Assembly: GCA_035691665.1 (NCBI GenBank)
Contig: DASSIS010000093.1
Location: forward strand, 1 to 50,115
Direction: 5' to 3'
Source: DASUBN01 sp035691665
GTDB taxonomy: Bacteria > Pseudomonadota > Gammaproteobacteria > Natronospirales > REEB76
DNA: 50,115 bases
Every line of letters begins with the position of its first letter. Positions within the stretch are counted from its first letter, which is position 1. The position numbers and the translations under genes are program-made. This document shows, one piece after another, positions 15,404 to 24,582 of the stretch. Below the pieces are notes generated by a model, which saw only the letters and a list, made by a program, of their open reading frames with translations, had not been told where the DNA came from and did no database searches.

Positions 15404-16690
15404 TCAGTTCTTGCCTCCGCCCCCACTACCGCTGCCACCGCCGCTCCCTCCACTTCCGAAGGTGGCGAGATTGTATGAGATGCCCCAACGCCAGCGTTCG
15501 GTTCTATTACCGGTACTGCTGATGGAGCGCATGCGTGTGGCATATACCATGAAGCTCCCGGTTGCCGGGGTGCTCACCAGGTTACCGGGGATCATGTAAC
15601 CCAAGCTGACACCATACTGGTTCTTGGTGTGATCCGGGCTTGCCAGCACCTTGATGGCGAGGCGCTTGTACGAATACCACTCGATGGTAGGGTCGTGTAG
15701 GTCGCCGATCAGATAATTGAATCCGATGAGAGGATTATTGGGTACGTCCTTCTCGGTCGGCACGCCGCCCCCGCTTGGATCGATGAAAGAGGCCATCGGC
15801 TGGTACAGCACGTCGGTGGTGAAGAAGAAGTGTTCCGCATCACCCGTGAGCACATTCGCACTGACCGTCCCCTCGCCCGTAGCCGCAACCGCCTGGTTGC
15901 CCGGGGTGACCGTGATAGCCAATGTCGCGCGTGACTGAGAGAGGGTATACGCAACAGGGTAAAGACAGAACACCGGCTTGGGGACGCCCGCCACGCTGGC
16001 GACCCTGAATCCATACAAACCGCCACCGCCCAGAGAAGGCGGCTTTATCAGCGTGGTCAGATCTTGCGTCAAGTCCGTCTGCCTGACTTGCTCGTTGAAG
16101 GTGACTTTAAGACCCGTGCTGGGTAAAGCTTGGCATGTGGCTCCGGTCTGATAATCGATATAGGCGACGATGACTCTTTGCCCATCGTCGCTGCTCCAAT
16201 ATTCTCGTGAGGGATCGAACGCGACGAGCGGGCCGATTTCTACCTGATCCCAGCCCTTGTCTGAATAAGGGCCCGCATCCCCACCACCGACGGTCTTATA
16301 CCAGTTGAATTTGCCGGTCGGCGATGGCGCGCCCGTCGACACCAGTTCACCACCGTCCGAATCACTGCTGTTGAGCTGGTATTGCGACACATAGACCCAC
16401 TTCAGGCTTGCATCCGCCTGCCTCTTGCACCATGCCGATAAAGAGGGCGGGATAAAGACAGGCAGGGTGGTCGAAGCCGGCTTGGGGTTAGCTGCGGTGG
16501 GTGCAGGCGTAAAGACCGTCGTACTGGTAGGCGCAATGGTCACGACCGTATAAGTTGCAGCATCAGGTGCCCCGATATTCGGGTCCATTTGTGGGGGGAC
16601 ACACGGCGGCTGGTTTGGAGGTTGGTCAGCCAATACGGGCTGCGCCGCAAAAAGCAGCGCAAGCGCGAACGCGCAGATATAAAACTTCAT
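15404..16690 (-). CDS. Secreted hypothetical protein with Gly/Ser-rich C-terminus
   Basis: I choose the ATG at 16690 (MKFYICAFALALLFAAQPVLADQP), which starts a clear Sec signal peptide. A longer frame to 16744 adds 18 residues before the signal. The mature protein has about 405 residues: a Pro-rich start (PPNQPPCVPPQ), a body of mixed beta character with several aromatic-rich strands, and a low-complexity tail of Gly and Ser (about 18 residues ending GGGGKN). I do not recognise the family. It is probably periplasmic or outer-membrane associated. The Gly/Ser tail may be a flexible linker or an incomplete repeat. Confidence 0.6.
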   Translation of the reverse strand: MKFYICAFALALLFAAQPVLADQPPNQPPCVPPQMDPNIGAPDAATYTVVTIAPTSTTVFTPAPTAANPKPASTTLPVFIPPSLSAWCKRQADASLKWVYVSQYQLNSSDSDGGELVSTGAPSPTGKFNWYKTVGGGDAGPYSDKGWDQVEIGPLVAFDPSREYWSSDDGQRVIVAYIDYQTGATCQALPSTGLKVTFNEQVRQTDLTQDLTTLIKPPSLGGGGLYGFRVASVAGVPKPVFCLYPVAYTLSQSRATLAITVTPGNQAVAATGEGTVSANVLTGDAEHFFFTTDVLYQPMASFIDPSGGGVPTEKDVPNNPLIGFNYLIGDLHDPTIEWYSYKRLAIKVLASPDHTKNQYGVSLGYMIPGNLVSTPATGSFMVYATRMRSISSTGNRTERWRWGISYNLATFGSGGSGGGSGSGGGGKN

Positions 16691-16958
16691 TGGATACCCC
16701 CATCCCTGGCGGTCAGATGCGTGCCCGCTTACCCCATGAACCAAACCACCCTGGGCACTTGATGGTTCGTATAAAGTCTAGACCATGGTTCGCAAATATG
16801 TAGATGCTTTGAAAACAAAGCGTCGATCGGATTTTTGCCAGAGAGTTATGGGTAAGACAACGCGCAAGAAAAGCTTTTATCTTTTGAAACAACAAGGCAG
16901 AGAGGAAATCGAATCTTCATGTACAAGTTCAAGGTCGGGAATATGCCTTGGATCGAGT

Positions 16959-17234
16959 TTATCCCTCCCGGTGCCACTCCCAGGCTTCGGCTTCGTCCTC
17001 GAAGAGCTTCACGAAGTAGCCGCGGTTGCGGCAGACGTCTTCGTAGAACTGGTACACCTCGCGCCGGTAGGCGTCCTTGGGCATGAGCACGGCGGCGTGG
17101 ACCTGGCGTGAGATGCCGTGGGCGGCATAGAAGTCCGGCAGCTTGTAGACGTCGATGACGGGCACGTCGAGCCGCGCGACGGAGCAATCCAGCAGGATGC
17201 GGCCTTCATCCCTGAGTTCCGAACTCCAAGCCAT
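16959..17234 (-). CDS. Small STAS/SpoIIAA-like protein
   Basis: This 91-residue protein follows the SpoIIAA-like pattern found in many short proteobacterial proteins. A strand ILLDCSVARLDVPVIDVYKLPDFY is followed by RQVHAAVLMP, then a helix with YQFYEDVCRNRGYFVKLFEDEAEAWEWH. The motif FYEDVCRNRGY with one Cys is typical. It is shorter at the N-terminus than most relatives. The 268-bp gap between it and the signal-peptide gene, and the 63-bp gap to GH47, hold no other gene. Function unknown; anti-sigma-antagonist-like or ligand-binding roles are guesses from fold. Confidence 0.6.
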   Translation of the reverse strand: MAWSSELRDEGRILLDCSVARLDVPVIDVYKLPDFYAAHGISRQVHAAVLMPKDAYRREVYQFYEDVCRNRGYFVKLFEDEAEAWEWHREG

Positions 17235-17297
17235 CGCTCACACCCACGGACTGACTCGATACAAGTCTAGCGCCGCCGATACGTCAGACCAGCGGCG

Positions 17298-18659
17298 TCA
17301 CTTCACGGCAGGATCGCGTTGCAGCGGATGGGCCTCGGTGTTGAACACCACCTTGTCGAAGTCGAGCGTCGAGGCCGGGGAGAAGATGAGGTAGTAGTAC
17401 TTGAAGGTCTCGGCGAAGACGTAGCTCTCCATGTCGTCCCGCTGCTGCTTGGTGACGACGCTCTTCAGGGCCGCGTAGCCATGGGGCGCGCGGCAGTATT
17501 CCACGAACTCGTCGAACATCTTGCGGGCGTGGGCGCGGTAGACGGGGTCGCCGGTGAGATGCCAGAGGTAATAGGTGGACTCCACGATCTCGGGCCTGAG
17601 TTCATAGCCCGGGTATTCCACCTTCATGGTCTTGTAGTCGAGCACTTCGGGCTCGATGCCGTAGAGGTCCCACATCTTGTAGGAGGAATCCTGCAAGCGG
17701 CGGGCGCGGTCCAGGTCACCCGAGAAGGCCAGCACCGCCGGGAAATAGGCATCCAGGGCGCCGTATTCGGTCGTGGTGCGCTTGCCGGTACGCATGTCCG
17801 CATGGCCGTACCAGAGGCTGCCGGTGCTGTCGTCCGCCAGGTACTGGTCCACGGCGGCGATGCTCGTCTTCCACATGGCGAGGCAATCCGGATCCTTAAA
17901 CAGCACCGAGCATTTCCAGAGGTACTCGTAATAGGAGTCGATGCCGCCGCTGATGTGGGAGTCGGCGCTGGTCCACTGGCCCGTCTCCACATCGATGCCG
18001 TCCCCCACGAGGCCGATGGCGGAGCGGTGCTGGTAGGTCTCCACCAGGGCGCGCTTGGCCTTGTCCATGAACCTGGGGTCGCCCGTGAGCTTGCTCAAGG
18101 TCCCGAACTCCAGGATCAGGGTACCGGTCTCCGCCGGGTTGCTCACGGCGCCTTTCACCTTGCCGGTGCGCAGGTTCACGAACTGGTAAGGCAGGCCCGT
18201 GGGCGAGTCGAAGGCCGGCATGAGCCGGGTGCCCAGGTCCTGGGCCAGCGCCAGGAGGCGCTTGTCGCCGGTGAGCTCATAGCTCGAGAGCAGCCCGCCC
18301 AGGAGCCGGATGGTGATCTCGAAGTTCTTGACGTAGATGTCCTTGTCGAAATCGAGCTTGGTGTCGATGAGCTCGCGGTCCTTGTCCGCTTCGTCCTTGA
18401 GACCCATGATCACGAGGGTATCCAGGGCGTCCACCGGCGTCATGAGCAGGGACTGGCCGTACCAGTCGTGGGGCTTCAGGCTCAGGGGCATGAGCTCGTC
18501 GTGGCCCCAGGCGTACTTCTCGTAGTTCTGCCAGCCGTGGAGGAACTCGGCTTTCACCCGCGCGGCGGTGGCCGCGGGGGTCTCGTCCGCGGCCCAGGCG
18601 GGCGCGGAGACGAGCAGACCGAGGAGGATGGTCGCGGATAGGATCTTGCCTCGCTTCAT
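17298..18659 (-). CDS. Glycoside hydrolase family 47, secreted alpha-1,2-mannosidase
   Basis: This 453-residue protein has a Sec signal peptide (cleavage after APAWA) and a full GH47 (alpha/alpha)7-barrel. It shows the family landmarks in order: HDELMPLSL, TPVDALDTLVIMG, NFEITIRLLGGLLSSYELTGD, PAETGTLILEFG, GIDSYYEYLWK, RPEIVESTYYLWHLTGD and the C-terminal FNTEAHPL with the Thr that binds calcium in the family. GH47 enzymes trim alpha-1,2-linked mannose from N-glycan or mannan chains by inversion. GH47 is far more common in eukaryotes than in bacteria. It is last in a four-gene operon (12 bp after the AGE gene) and would supply mannose in the periplasm together with the divergent GH92. Confidence 0.9.
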   Translation of the reverse strand: MKRGKILSATILLGLLVSAPAWAADETPAATAARVKAEFLHGWQNYEKYAWGHDELMPLSLKPHDWYGQSLLMTPVDALDTLVIMGLKDEADKDRELIDTKLDFDKDIYVKNFEITIRLLGGLLSSYELTGDKRLLALAQDLGTRLMPAFDSPTGLPYQFVNLRTGKVKGAVSNPAETGTLILEFGTLSKLTGDPRFMDKAKRALVETYQHRSAIGLVGDGIDVETGQWTSADSHISGGIDSYYEYLWKCSVLFKDPDCLAMWKTSIAAVDQYLADDSTGSLWYGHADMRTGKRTTTEYGALDAYFPAVLAFSGDLDRARRLQDSSYKMWDLYGIEPEVLDYKTMKVEYPGYELRPEIVESTYYLWHLTGDPVYRAHARKMFDEFVEYCRAPHGYAALKSVVTKQQRDDMESYVFAETFKYYYLIFSPASTLDFDKVVFNTEAHPLQRDPAVK

Positions 18660-18671
18660 CGCCGCTCTCCT

Positions 18672-19853
18672 CTACTTGCGCAGCAGCCTCAGCACTTCGT
18701 AGCAGGCACCCATGGTGTGGTAGTCCGTCTTACCCGCCGGGCTCTTCTCGTCGCTGTATTTCCTGTTGTCCGCGGTGAGGATGCGGTACCAGGCGCCATA
18801 CCGGTGGTCCACGAAGTGCTGCCAGGAATACTCCCAGAGTCGCTGGTACCAGTCCCAGTACTTCGCCTCGCCGCTGCGGGCGGCGAGCAGCGCGGCCGCG
18901 GCCAGGGACTCCGCCTGCACCCAGAAGTACTTGTCGCCGTCGCAGATGCGCCCGTCCGGCGCGAAGCCGTAGGCGATGCCACCGTGCGCGGCGTCCCAGG
19001 CGCGGACGAGCGCGGTGTCGAAGAGCTGCCGCGCCGTGGGCAGCATCCACGCCTCGGGACGGTGGCGCTCCAGGATCAGGAGCAGCTTGGCCCATTCGGT
19101 CTGGTGGCCCGGCTGGAAACCCCAGGGACGGAAGAGATGCTTGGGGTCGTCCCGGTTGTACTGCCAGTCCGGCTCCCAGCGCTCGTCGTAATGCTCCCAG
19201 ACGAGGCCGTCGGCTTTCTTCGCCTGGCGGCGGGTCATGTGGTCGGCGAGCACATGGGCCCGGTCCAGGTAGCGGACCGTGCCCGTGGCTTCATAGGCCG
19301 CGAGCATGGCCTCGCACATGTGCATGTTGGCGTTCTGGCCGCGGTAAGGGCTGAACCCCCAGTCCGGCGAGGCTTCGTCTCTATATAAGCCCGCCTCCTG
19401 ATCCCAGAAGCGCGCCTGCAGGAGCTCCCAGATCTCGTCCATCCAGCCGACACTGCCCGGCAGGCCCACGGCATGGGCGCAGCTGTAGGCGAGGAGCACG
19501 AAGGCGAGACCGTAGCAGTGGTTCGTGCGGTCCTCAGGCTTGCCGTCCTTGAGCGTCCAGGCATAGCCGCCGCTCGCGGCGTCGCGATGCGCTTCGCGCA
19601 GATATCTGATGCCGTGATGCACGGCCTCGAGATATTCCGGGTCCCGGAACTCCCGGTAGGCCATGGCGTAGTCGAAGACGAAACGGGTGCTGCTCACGAG
19701 GTGCCGGTGGCTCGCGTCGTAGACCCGGCCGTCGTCCTTGAAGTAATGGAAGAAGCCGCCCTGGCGATCGATGCAGCGCGGGTGATAGAAAGCCATGGTG
19801 TGGGCGATGTGCTCCCGCAGGAACTCGGGGGAACGGAAGTCGGGTGCGCTCAT
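18672..19853 (-). CDS. AGE-family epimerase/isomerase, likely mannose isomerase
   Basis: I place the start at the ATG at 19853, overlapping the kinase stop by ATGA. The longer frame upstream is a shadow of the kinase. The 393-residue protein is an (alpha/alpha)6-barrel of the N-acylglucosamine 2-epimerase family, like YihS/ManI. It has RHLVSSTRFVFDYA (His51), NMHMCEA (His178), PGHQTEWAKLLL (His250) and a C-terminal KTDYHTM histidine. Family members isomerise mannose and fructose or epimerise sugars at C2. Next to mannosidases, a sugar importer and a PfkB kinase, mannose-to-fructose isomerisation is the most economical role. Cellobiose/mannobiose 2-epimerase is an alternative. Confidence 0.82.
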   Translation of the reverse strand: MSAPDFRSPEFLREHIAHTMAFYHPRCIDRQGGFFHYFKDDGRVYDASHRHLVSSTRFVFDYAMAYREFRDPEYLEAVHHGIRYLREAHRDAASGGYAWTLKDGKPEDRTNHCYGLAFVLLAYSCAHAVGLPGSVGWMDEIWELLQARFWDQEAGLYRDEASPDWGFSPYRGQNANMHMCEAMLAAYEATGTVRYLDRAHVLADHMTRRQAKKADGLVWEHYDERWEPDWQYNRDDPKHLFRPWGFQPGHQTEWAKLLLILERHRPEAWMLPTARQLFDTALVRAWDAAHGGIAYGFAPDGRICDGDKYFWVQAESLAAAALLAARSGEAKYWDWYQRLWEYSWQHFVDHRYGAWYRILTADNRKYSDEKSPAGKTDYHTMGACYEVLRLLRK

Positions 19854-20827
19854 GGCTGCCTTTCCAGGAAAGCTTCCACTTCCGGGAGCGTGGGCATGGC
19901 CTCGAAGGCGCCGTGGCGCTGCACGCTGAGGGCGCCGCAGGCGGAAGCGAAACGGAGCGCCTTCTGCACCCGGGCCGCATCCGCCAGGAAACCGTCGAGA
20001 TTGGCCGCCTCCACCTTCTCCGACACCAGGCGGCTCAGCAGTCCACCCATGAAGGCGTCGCCCGCACCCGTGGTGTTCACGGCCTGTACCGGGAAGATGG
20101 GCAGGATGTCCTCGCCGCGGCGGGTGAACTGGCGCGCGGGCGCGCTGCCGTCGGTGACGAGCAGCCAACGGGTCCGGCCCCGCCAGAGCTCGGCCAGCAC
20201 TGCCTGCTCGCTCCCCAGACCCTGGATCAGGAAACGCAGCTCCGCTGCCGAAGCCTTCACCACATCCGCTTCTTTCAGCACCGACCAGATCCGGGGTGCG
20301 GGGTCCGTCTCCGGATGCCACAGGTTGGGCCGCAGGTTGATGTCGAAGCTCACCAGGGCGCCGGCCTGCCGGGCCCGGCGCACGCCTTCCAGGGTGGTAG
20401 CGGCGATGTCCGCTTCCGTGAGGCTGTTGGAGCAGACGTGGAAGAACCGGGCCTTGGCGAAGCACTCCGGCTTGAAGTGCCCGGGCCGGAACAGGAGGTC
20501 CGCGGCCGGCAGCCTGTAGAAGCTGAAGCGCCGGTCACCGGTAGGATCGAGGGTGACGAAGGCGAGCGCGGTGTTGGCCTCGTCGGTACGCACCACGTAT
20601 TCGGTGGAGACACCGGCCGAGCGCAGGCTCTCCAGGAGGAAGTCCCCGAAGGCATCCTGGCCCAGCATGCCTACGAAGGCCGTGGCGGTGCCGAGCCGCG
20701 CGGCGGCCACCGCTGCGTTGGCGGGCGCACCACCCGCGTGACGCTGGAAGCGCTGCGGACCCGCCCCGGTCTCGGGCTCGCCGAGGAAGTCGATGAGGGC
20801 CTCGCCGAAGCAGACGAGCTCAGCCAT
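19850..20827 (-). CDS. PfkB-family sugar kinase (probable fructokinase)
   Basis: This 325-residue ribokinase-fold kinase has both family signatures: GGAPANAAVAAARLG at residues 32-46 and TTGAGDAF at 252-259, with catalytic Asp257. It begins VCFGEALIDFLGEP, as fructokinases do. It overlaps the upstream transporter gene by 8 bp and the AGE gene by 4 bp, so all are translationally coupled. With the AGE isomerase it would convert mannose via fructose to fructose-6-phosphate. Substrate preference is inferred from neighbours; a mannokinase is the alternative and would make the isomerase redundant. Confidence 0.85.
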   Translation of the reverse strand: MAELVCFGEALIDFLGEPETGAGPQRFQRHAGGAPANAAVAAARLGTATAFVGMLGQDAFGDFLLESLRSAGVSTEYVVRTDEANTALAFVTLDPTGDRRFSFYRLPAADLLFRPGHFKPECFAKARFFHVCSNSLTEADIAATTLEGVRRARQAGALVSFDINLRPNLWHPETDPAPRIWSVLKEADVVKASAAELRFLIQGLGSEQAVLAELWRGRTRWLLVTDGSAPARQFTRRGEDILPIFPVQAVNTTGAGDAFMGGLLSRLVSEKVEAANLDGFLADAARVQKALRFASACGALSVQRHGAFEAMPTLPEVEAFLERQP

Positions 20828-22103
20828 GGGCGCGTCCGGCGAAAGGCGCGAGGCGGCCGGTCAAGGAGCCGTTCAAGGCGTAGAACACGATGAAGAGATA
20901 GCAGAGCAAAGGCAGGACGAAGGCGTGGTGCACGCCGAAGGCGTCCGCCAGCGCGCCCTGGGCGAGGGGGATGATGGCGCCGCCCACGATGGCCATGACG
21001 AGCAGGCTCGAAGCCCGGCCCGTGAGCGGTCCGAGCTTCTCTATCCCCAAGGTGAAGATGTTGGGGAACATGATGGAGTTGAAGAGCCCGATGGCCACGA
21101 CGCTCGCCACCGCCGTCATGCCGCTGCTGAGCATGGTGGTGAGCACCAGGAGCGCGGCGATGCCGGCGAACAGGGCCAAGAGCCGGCGCGGGTCTATGAA
21201 CCGCAACAACGCGGAGCCCGCGAAGCGGCCCACCATGGCCCCGGTCCAGTAGAGCGCCACGAAGTTGGCGGCGCGGGTCTCGGGCATGTCGCCGATGCCG
21301 GGCGTGGAGATGTAGTTGATCATGAAGCTGCCGATGGAGACCTCGGCGCCCACGTACACGAAGATGGCGATGAGGCCGTAGAAGAGATGCCGATGGCGCA
21401 GCACGTCCTTATAAGGATGGGCCGTCTGGGCCGGCACCTCGATCTCATCGATGGCCGGCAGGTGGAACAGATAGACGATGAAGGCCAACAGGAACAGCAT
21501 CACCGCGAGGCCGAGGTAGGGCAGCTCCACGGAATGGGCCTGCTGCAGACGGTAGGCGAGCTGGTCTGCCGGAGAGAGTTTCCCGAGTTCCGCGGCTCCC
21601 AGCACCGCGGCGCTGAGGATGAAGAGCCCGCCGAACTTGGGCGCGAGGGCCGTACCCAGGGAGTTGAAGGCCTGGGAGAGGTTGAGGCGGCTCGACGCAC
21701 CCTGGGGGGGACCTAAGAGGCTCACGTAGGGATTGGCCGCCACCTGCAATAGCGTGATGCCGGAGGCCAGGATGAACAGCGCCGTGAGGAACACGCCGTA
21801 GGAAGGCAGGATGGCGGCCGGGTAGAAGACCAGGGCACCGACGCCCGAGACCGCGAGGCCGATGATGATGCTGTTCTTGCAGCCGAACACCGACACCACC
21901 TTCCCCGCCGGCAGCGACACGAGGAAGTAGGCGCCGAAGAAGCAGAACTGGATGAGCATGATCTGCTTGTAGTCGAGCGCGAACACGGACTTGAGGTGCG
22001 GCACCAGCACGTCGTTGAGCACCGTGATGAAGCCCCACATGAAGAACACGGCGGTGACCACCCCGAAGGCGAGGCGGTAGCGTGGCGGGCGGGCGTCTTG
22101 CAT
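20820..22103 (-). CDS. MFS sugar:H+ symporter, FucP type
   Basis: This 427-residue, 12-helix transporter of the FHS/FucP family (fucose, glucose/galactose, mannose importers) has the typical FMWGFITVLNDVLVPHLK start. Helix 2 follows with QFCFFGAYFLVSLPAGKV and helix 4-5 with LQVAANPYVSLLGPP. It would carry mannose released in the periplasm across the inner membrane. It is the first gene of the minus-strand operon and diverges from GH92 with a 101-bp shared control region. No outer-membrane TonB receptor is in this locus, so oligosaccharides would have to be cut outside the cell or enter by another porin. Confidence 0.87.
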   Translation of the reverse strand: MQDARPPRYRLAFGVVTAVFFMWGFITVLNDVLVPHLKSVFALDYKQIMLIQFCFFGAYFLVSLPAGKVVSVFGCKNSIIIGLAVSGVGALVFYPAAILPSYGVFLTALFILASGITLLQVAANPYVSLLGPPQGASSRLNLSQAFNSLGTALAPKFGGLFILSAAVLGAAELGKLSPADQLAYRLQQAHSVELPYLGLAVMLFLLAFIVYLFHLPAIDEIEVPAQTAHPYKDVLRHRHLFYGLIAIFVYVGAEVSIGSFMINYISTPGIGDMPETRAANFVALYWTGAMVGRFAGSALLRFIDPRRLLALFAGIAALLVLTTMLSSGMTAVASVVAIGLFNSIMFPNIFTLGIEKLGPLTGRASSLLVMAIVGGAIIPLAQGALADAFGVHHAFVLPLLCYLFIVFYALNGSLTGRLAPFAGRAHG

Positions 22104-22204
22104 GGCGCTTCTTGTCCTGTGGCATGGCGGGGCCGCCGCACTATATTATCGGACGCCCCTGCTCTCAAACTGCGTCCTGCGTCATACATAAGAGGATCGA
22201 TGCC
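22104..22204. promoter_or_regulatory. Divergent control region of the mannoside operon and GH92
   Basis: This is the only non-coding stretch between the oppositely transcribed transporter operon and GH92, so both promoters must lie here or in the genes. An AT-rich tatattat near 22142 is the best -10-like stretch. I see no clear LacI-type palindrome, and no regulator gene is in the locus. Confidence 0.4.
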
Positions 22205-24568
22205 ATGCTCAGCGCCGCTTCCGCCCGCTTCCTCAGACGCATGGCCTACGGCGCACTCGGTGCCGTCACGTTCCTGGCCGCCTCTTCGCCTGCCTATGCG
22301 GCCTCGCCGGCGGACCCGGCCTATGCGGCGGTGGATCCCTTCATCGGCACCGGCGAGGGCGGCCACACCTATCCCGGCGCCACCGTGCCCTTCGGCATGG
22401 TGCAGCTCAGTCCCGACACGGACCATCACAGCTTCCACCAGGGCTACAAGTGGGCGGCGGGTTACCGCTACGAGGACCCGACCATCATCGGCTTCTCCCA
22501 TACCCATTTCTCCGGCACCGGCCACTCGGATCTCGGCGACGTGCTCATCATGCCCATCGCCGGCGACGTGCGGCTCGATCCGGGCGAGGCGGACAAGCCC
22601 CTGAGCGGTTACCGCTCGCGCTTCGACCACGGGAGCGAGGAAGCCGCGCCCGGCTACTACGCCGTGACCCTCTCCGACTACGGCATCCGTGCCGAGCTCA
22701 CCACCACCCGCCGCGTGGGCTGGCACCGCTACACCTTCCCCGAAGGCGCGCCCGCCCACGTGCTGCTCGACATGCGCTCCAGCATCTACGACTACCCGGG
22801 CAAGGTGCTCTGGTCCCGCATCCGGGTGCGGCCCGACGGCACCGTCACCGGCTTCCGGGAGACCCGCGGCTGGGCCCCGGGCCGGCAGCTCTATTTCGCC
22901 ATGCGCTTCTCGGAGCCGATGCAGGGCCACGCGCTCTACGACCGGGAAGAGAACCTGGACTACAAGGGCTTCGCCACGCCCGCGGTGGACACCCCCACGG
23001 AACGCGCCCAGATCGAGGGCAAGGCCCTCGAAGGCCAGTTCGACTTCGGCGCCTTGAAGGACAAGACGCTGCTGGTGAAGGTGGCCATCTCGCCGGTGAG
23101 CGAGGACAACGCCATCCTGAACCTGGACAGCGACGTGAAGGGCTGGGACTTCGACGCGGTACGCGCGGCCGCGGCCGCCGACTGGCGCAAGGTCCTGGAC
23201 GTGATCGACGTGCAAGCCGACCCGGACATGACGAAGAGCTTCTACACCTCTCTCTACCACGTGATGCTCGCTCCGACCCTGGACATGGACGCGGACGGCC
23301 GCTACCGGGGCCCGGACAACGCCGTGCACCAGGCCAAGGGCTTCGACTTCTATTCCACCTTCTCCCTCTGGGACACCTACCGGGCCGAACACCCGCTGCT
23401 GACGATCGTCCAGCCGCCGAAGCGCACCGACGACGTGGTGAACTCCCTCATCGCCTTCCAGCAGGAGAGCCCCTACGGCATGCTGCCGGTGTGGTCCTAC
23501 GCGGGCCTCGAGACCTGGTGCATGATCGGTTACCACGCGGTGGCGGTGATCGCCGATGCCTACATGAAGGGCATCCGCGGCTACTCCGTGAAAGACGCCT
23601 TGAAGGCCATGAAGGACACGGCCACCTACGGTCCCTACGACGGGCTCCAGTACTACATGCAGCTCGGCTACGTGCCCATCGACAAGGAGAAGGAAGCCGC
23701 CTCCAAGACCGTGGAATACGCCTTCGACGACTGGACCATCGCCCGCATGGCGGAAGCCGCCGGCGACGCCGATACCGCCAAGACCTTCTACAAGCGCGCC
23801 CGGAACTGGCGCAACGTCTTCGACCCCAAGACCGGCTTCATCCGCGCCAAGAAGACCGACGGCAGCTTCAACGAGCCCTTCGACCCCGCCGCCGTGGGTT
23901 ACGGTAGCGACTACACCGAGGGCAACGCCTGGCAGTACTCCTGGTACGAACCCCAGGACATCGGCGGACTCATCAACGGGCTCGGCAGCGCCAGCCAGCT
24001 CGTCGACAAGCTCGACGCCGTGTTCGACACCAAGGTGGACCCGAAGGAGTTCGCCAACGTGGAGGACATCTCCGGGCTGATCGGCTACTACGCCCACGGC
24101 AACGAACCCAGCCACCACATCGCCTATCTCTACGACTACGCCGGCCAGCCCTGGCGCACCCAGGAGCGCCTGAAGCAGATCATGGACAGCCAGTACGCGC
24201 CGACGCCGGACGGCCTCTCGGGCAACGACGACTGCGGCCAGATGTCCGCCTGGTTCGTGTTCACGGCGCTCGGCTTCTATCCCGTGGCGCCCGCCAGCAA
24301 CCAGTACGTGATCGGCCGGCCCTTCCTGGACAAGGCGGTGCTGCACCTGCCCAACGGCAAGACCTTCACCATCACCGCCGAGAACCTGGACAAGGACCAC
24401 CCGTACGTGGGCTCGGTGATCCTAAATGGCAGGATGCTGAAGCTGAGCTACATCACCCACCAGGAGATCATGGCTGGCGGCACCCTGCGTTTCGTGATGC
24501 GCGAGACGCCCAACAAGCTCTGGGCCACGGAGCCCTCGAGCCGGCCCTACTCCATGACCAGCTACTGA
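22205..24568 (+). CDS. Glycoside hydrolase family 92, secreted alpha-mannosidase
   Basis: I choose the ATG at 22205. The frame extends to 22082 but only adds residues before the signal peptide. The 787-residue protein has a signal peptide (cleavage after PAYAA) and the two GH92 domains. An N-terminal beta-sandwich carries FIGTGEGGHTYPGATVPFGMVQ and GFSHTHFSGTG. The (alpha/alpha)6-barrel carries FYTSLYHVMLAPT, SLWDTYRAEHPLL, NAWQYSWYEPQD, GNEPSHHIAYLYDYAG and GNDDCGQMSAWFVFTALGFYPV. GH92 enzymes are calcium-dependent exo-alpha-mannosidases. Linkage (1,2, 1,3, 1,4, 1,6) cannot be read from sequence here. Together with GH47 it would strip mannose from N-glycans or yeast mannan. Confidence 0.92.
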   Translation: MLSAASARFLRRMAYGALGAVTFLAASSPAYAASPADPAYAAVDPFIGTGEGGHTYPGATVPFGMVQLSPDTDHHSFHQGYKWAAGYRYEDPTIIGFSHTHFSGTGHSDLGDVLIMPIAGDVRLDPGEADKPLSGYRSRFDHGSEEAAPGYYAVTLSDYGIRAELTTTRRVGWHRYTFPEGAPAHVLLDMRSSIYDYPGKVLWSRIRVRPDGTVTGFRETRGWAPGRQLYFAMRFSEPMQGHALYDREENLDYKGFATPAVDTPTERAQIEGKALEGQFDFGALKDKTLLVKVAISPVSEDNAILNLDSDVKGWDFDAVRAAAAADWRKVLDVIDVQADPDMTKSFYTSLYHVMLAPTLDMDADGRYRGPDNAVHQAKGFDFYSTFSLWDTYRAEHPLLTIVQPPKRTDDVVNSLIAFQQESPYGMLPVWSYAGLETWCMIGYHAVAVIADAYMKGIRGYSVKDALKAMKDTATYGPYDGLQYYMQLGYVPIDKEKEAASKTVEYAFDDWTIARMAEAAGDADTAKTFYKRARNWRNVFDPKTGFIRAKKTDGSFNEPFDPAAVGYGSDYTEGNAWQYSWYEPQDIGGLINGLGSASQLVDKLDAVFDTKVDPKEFANVEDISGLIGYYAHGNEPSHHIAYLYDYAGQPWRTQERLKQIMDSQYAPTPDGLSGNDDCGQMSAWFVFTALGFYPVAPASNQYVIGRPFLDKAVLHLPNGKTFTITAENLDKDHPYVGSVILNGRMLKLSYITHQEIMAGGTLRFVMRETPNKLWATEPSSRPYSMTSY

Positions 24569-24582
24569 AGGAGATATACGAC

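Noticed and set aside
18672..20465. A 597-residue AGE protein with a long N-terminal extension
   Set aside because: The extension lies wholly in the antisense-free but wrong frame of the PfkB kinase gene and lacks family similarity; the ATG at 19853 with ATGA overlap is the better start.
21722..24400. An 892-residue minus-strand open frame opposite GH92
   Set aside because: It is the antisense shadow of the GH92 gene in high-GC DNA: residue composition is Val/Gly/His/Arg-rich without any domain, and the sense frame has all GH92 motifs.
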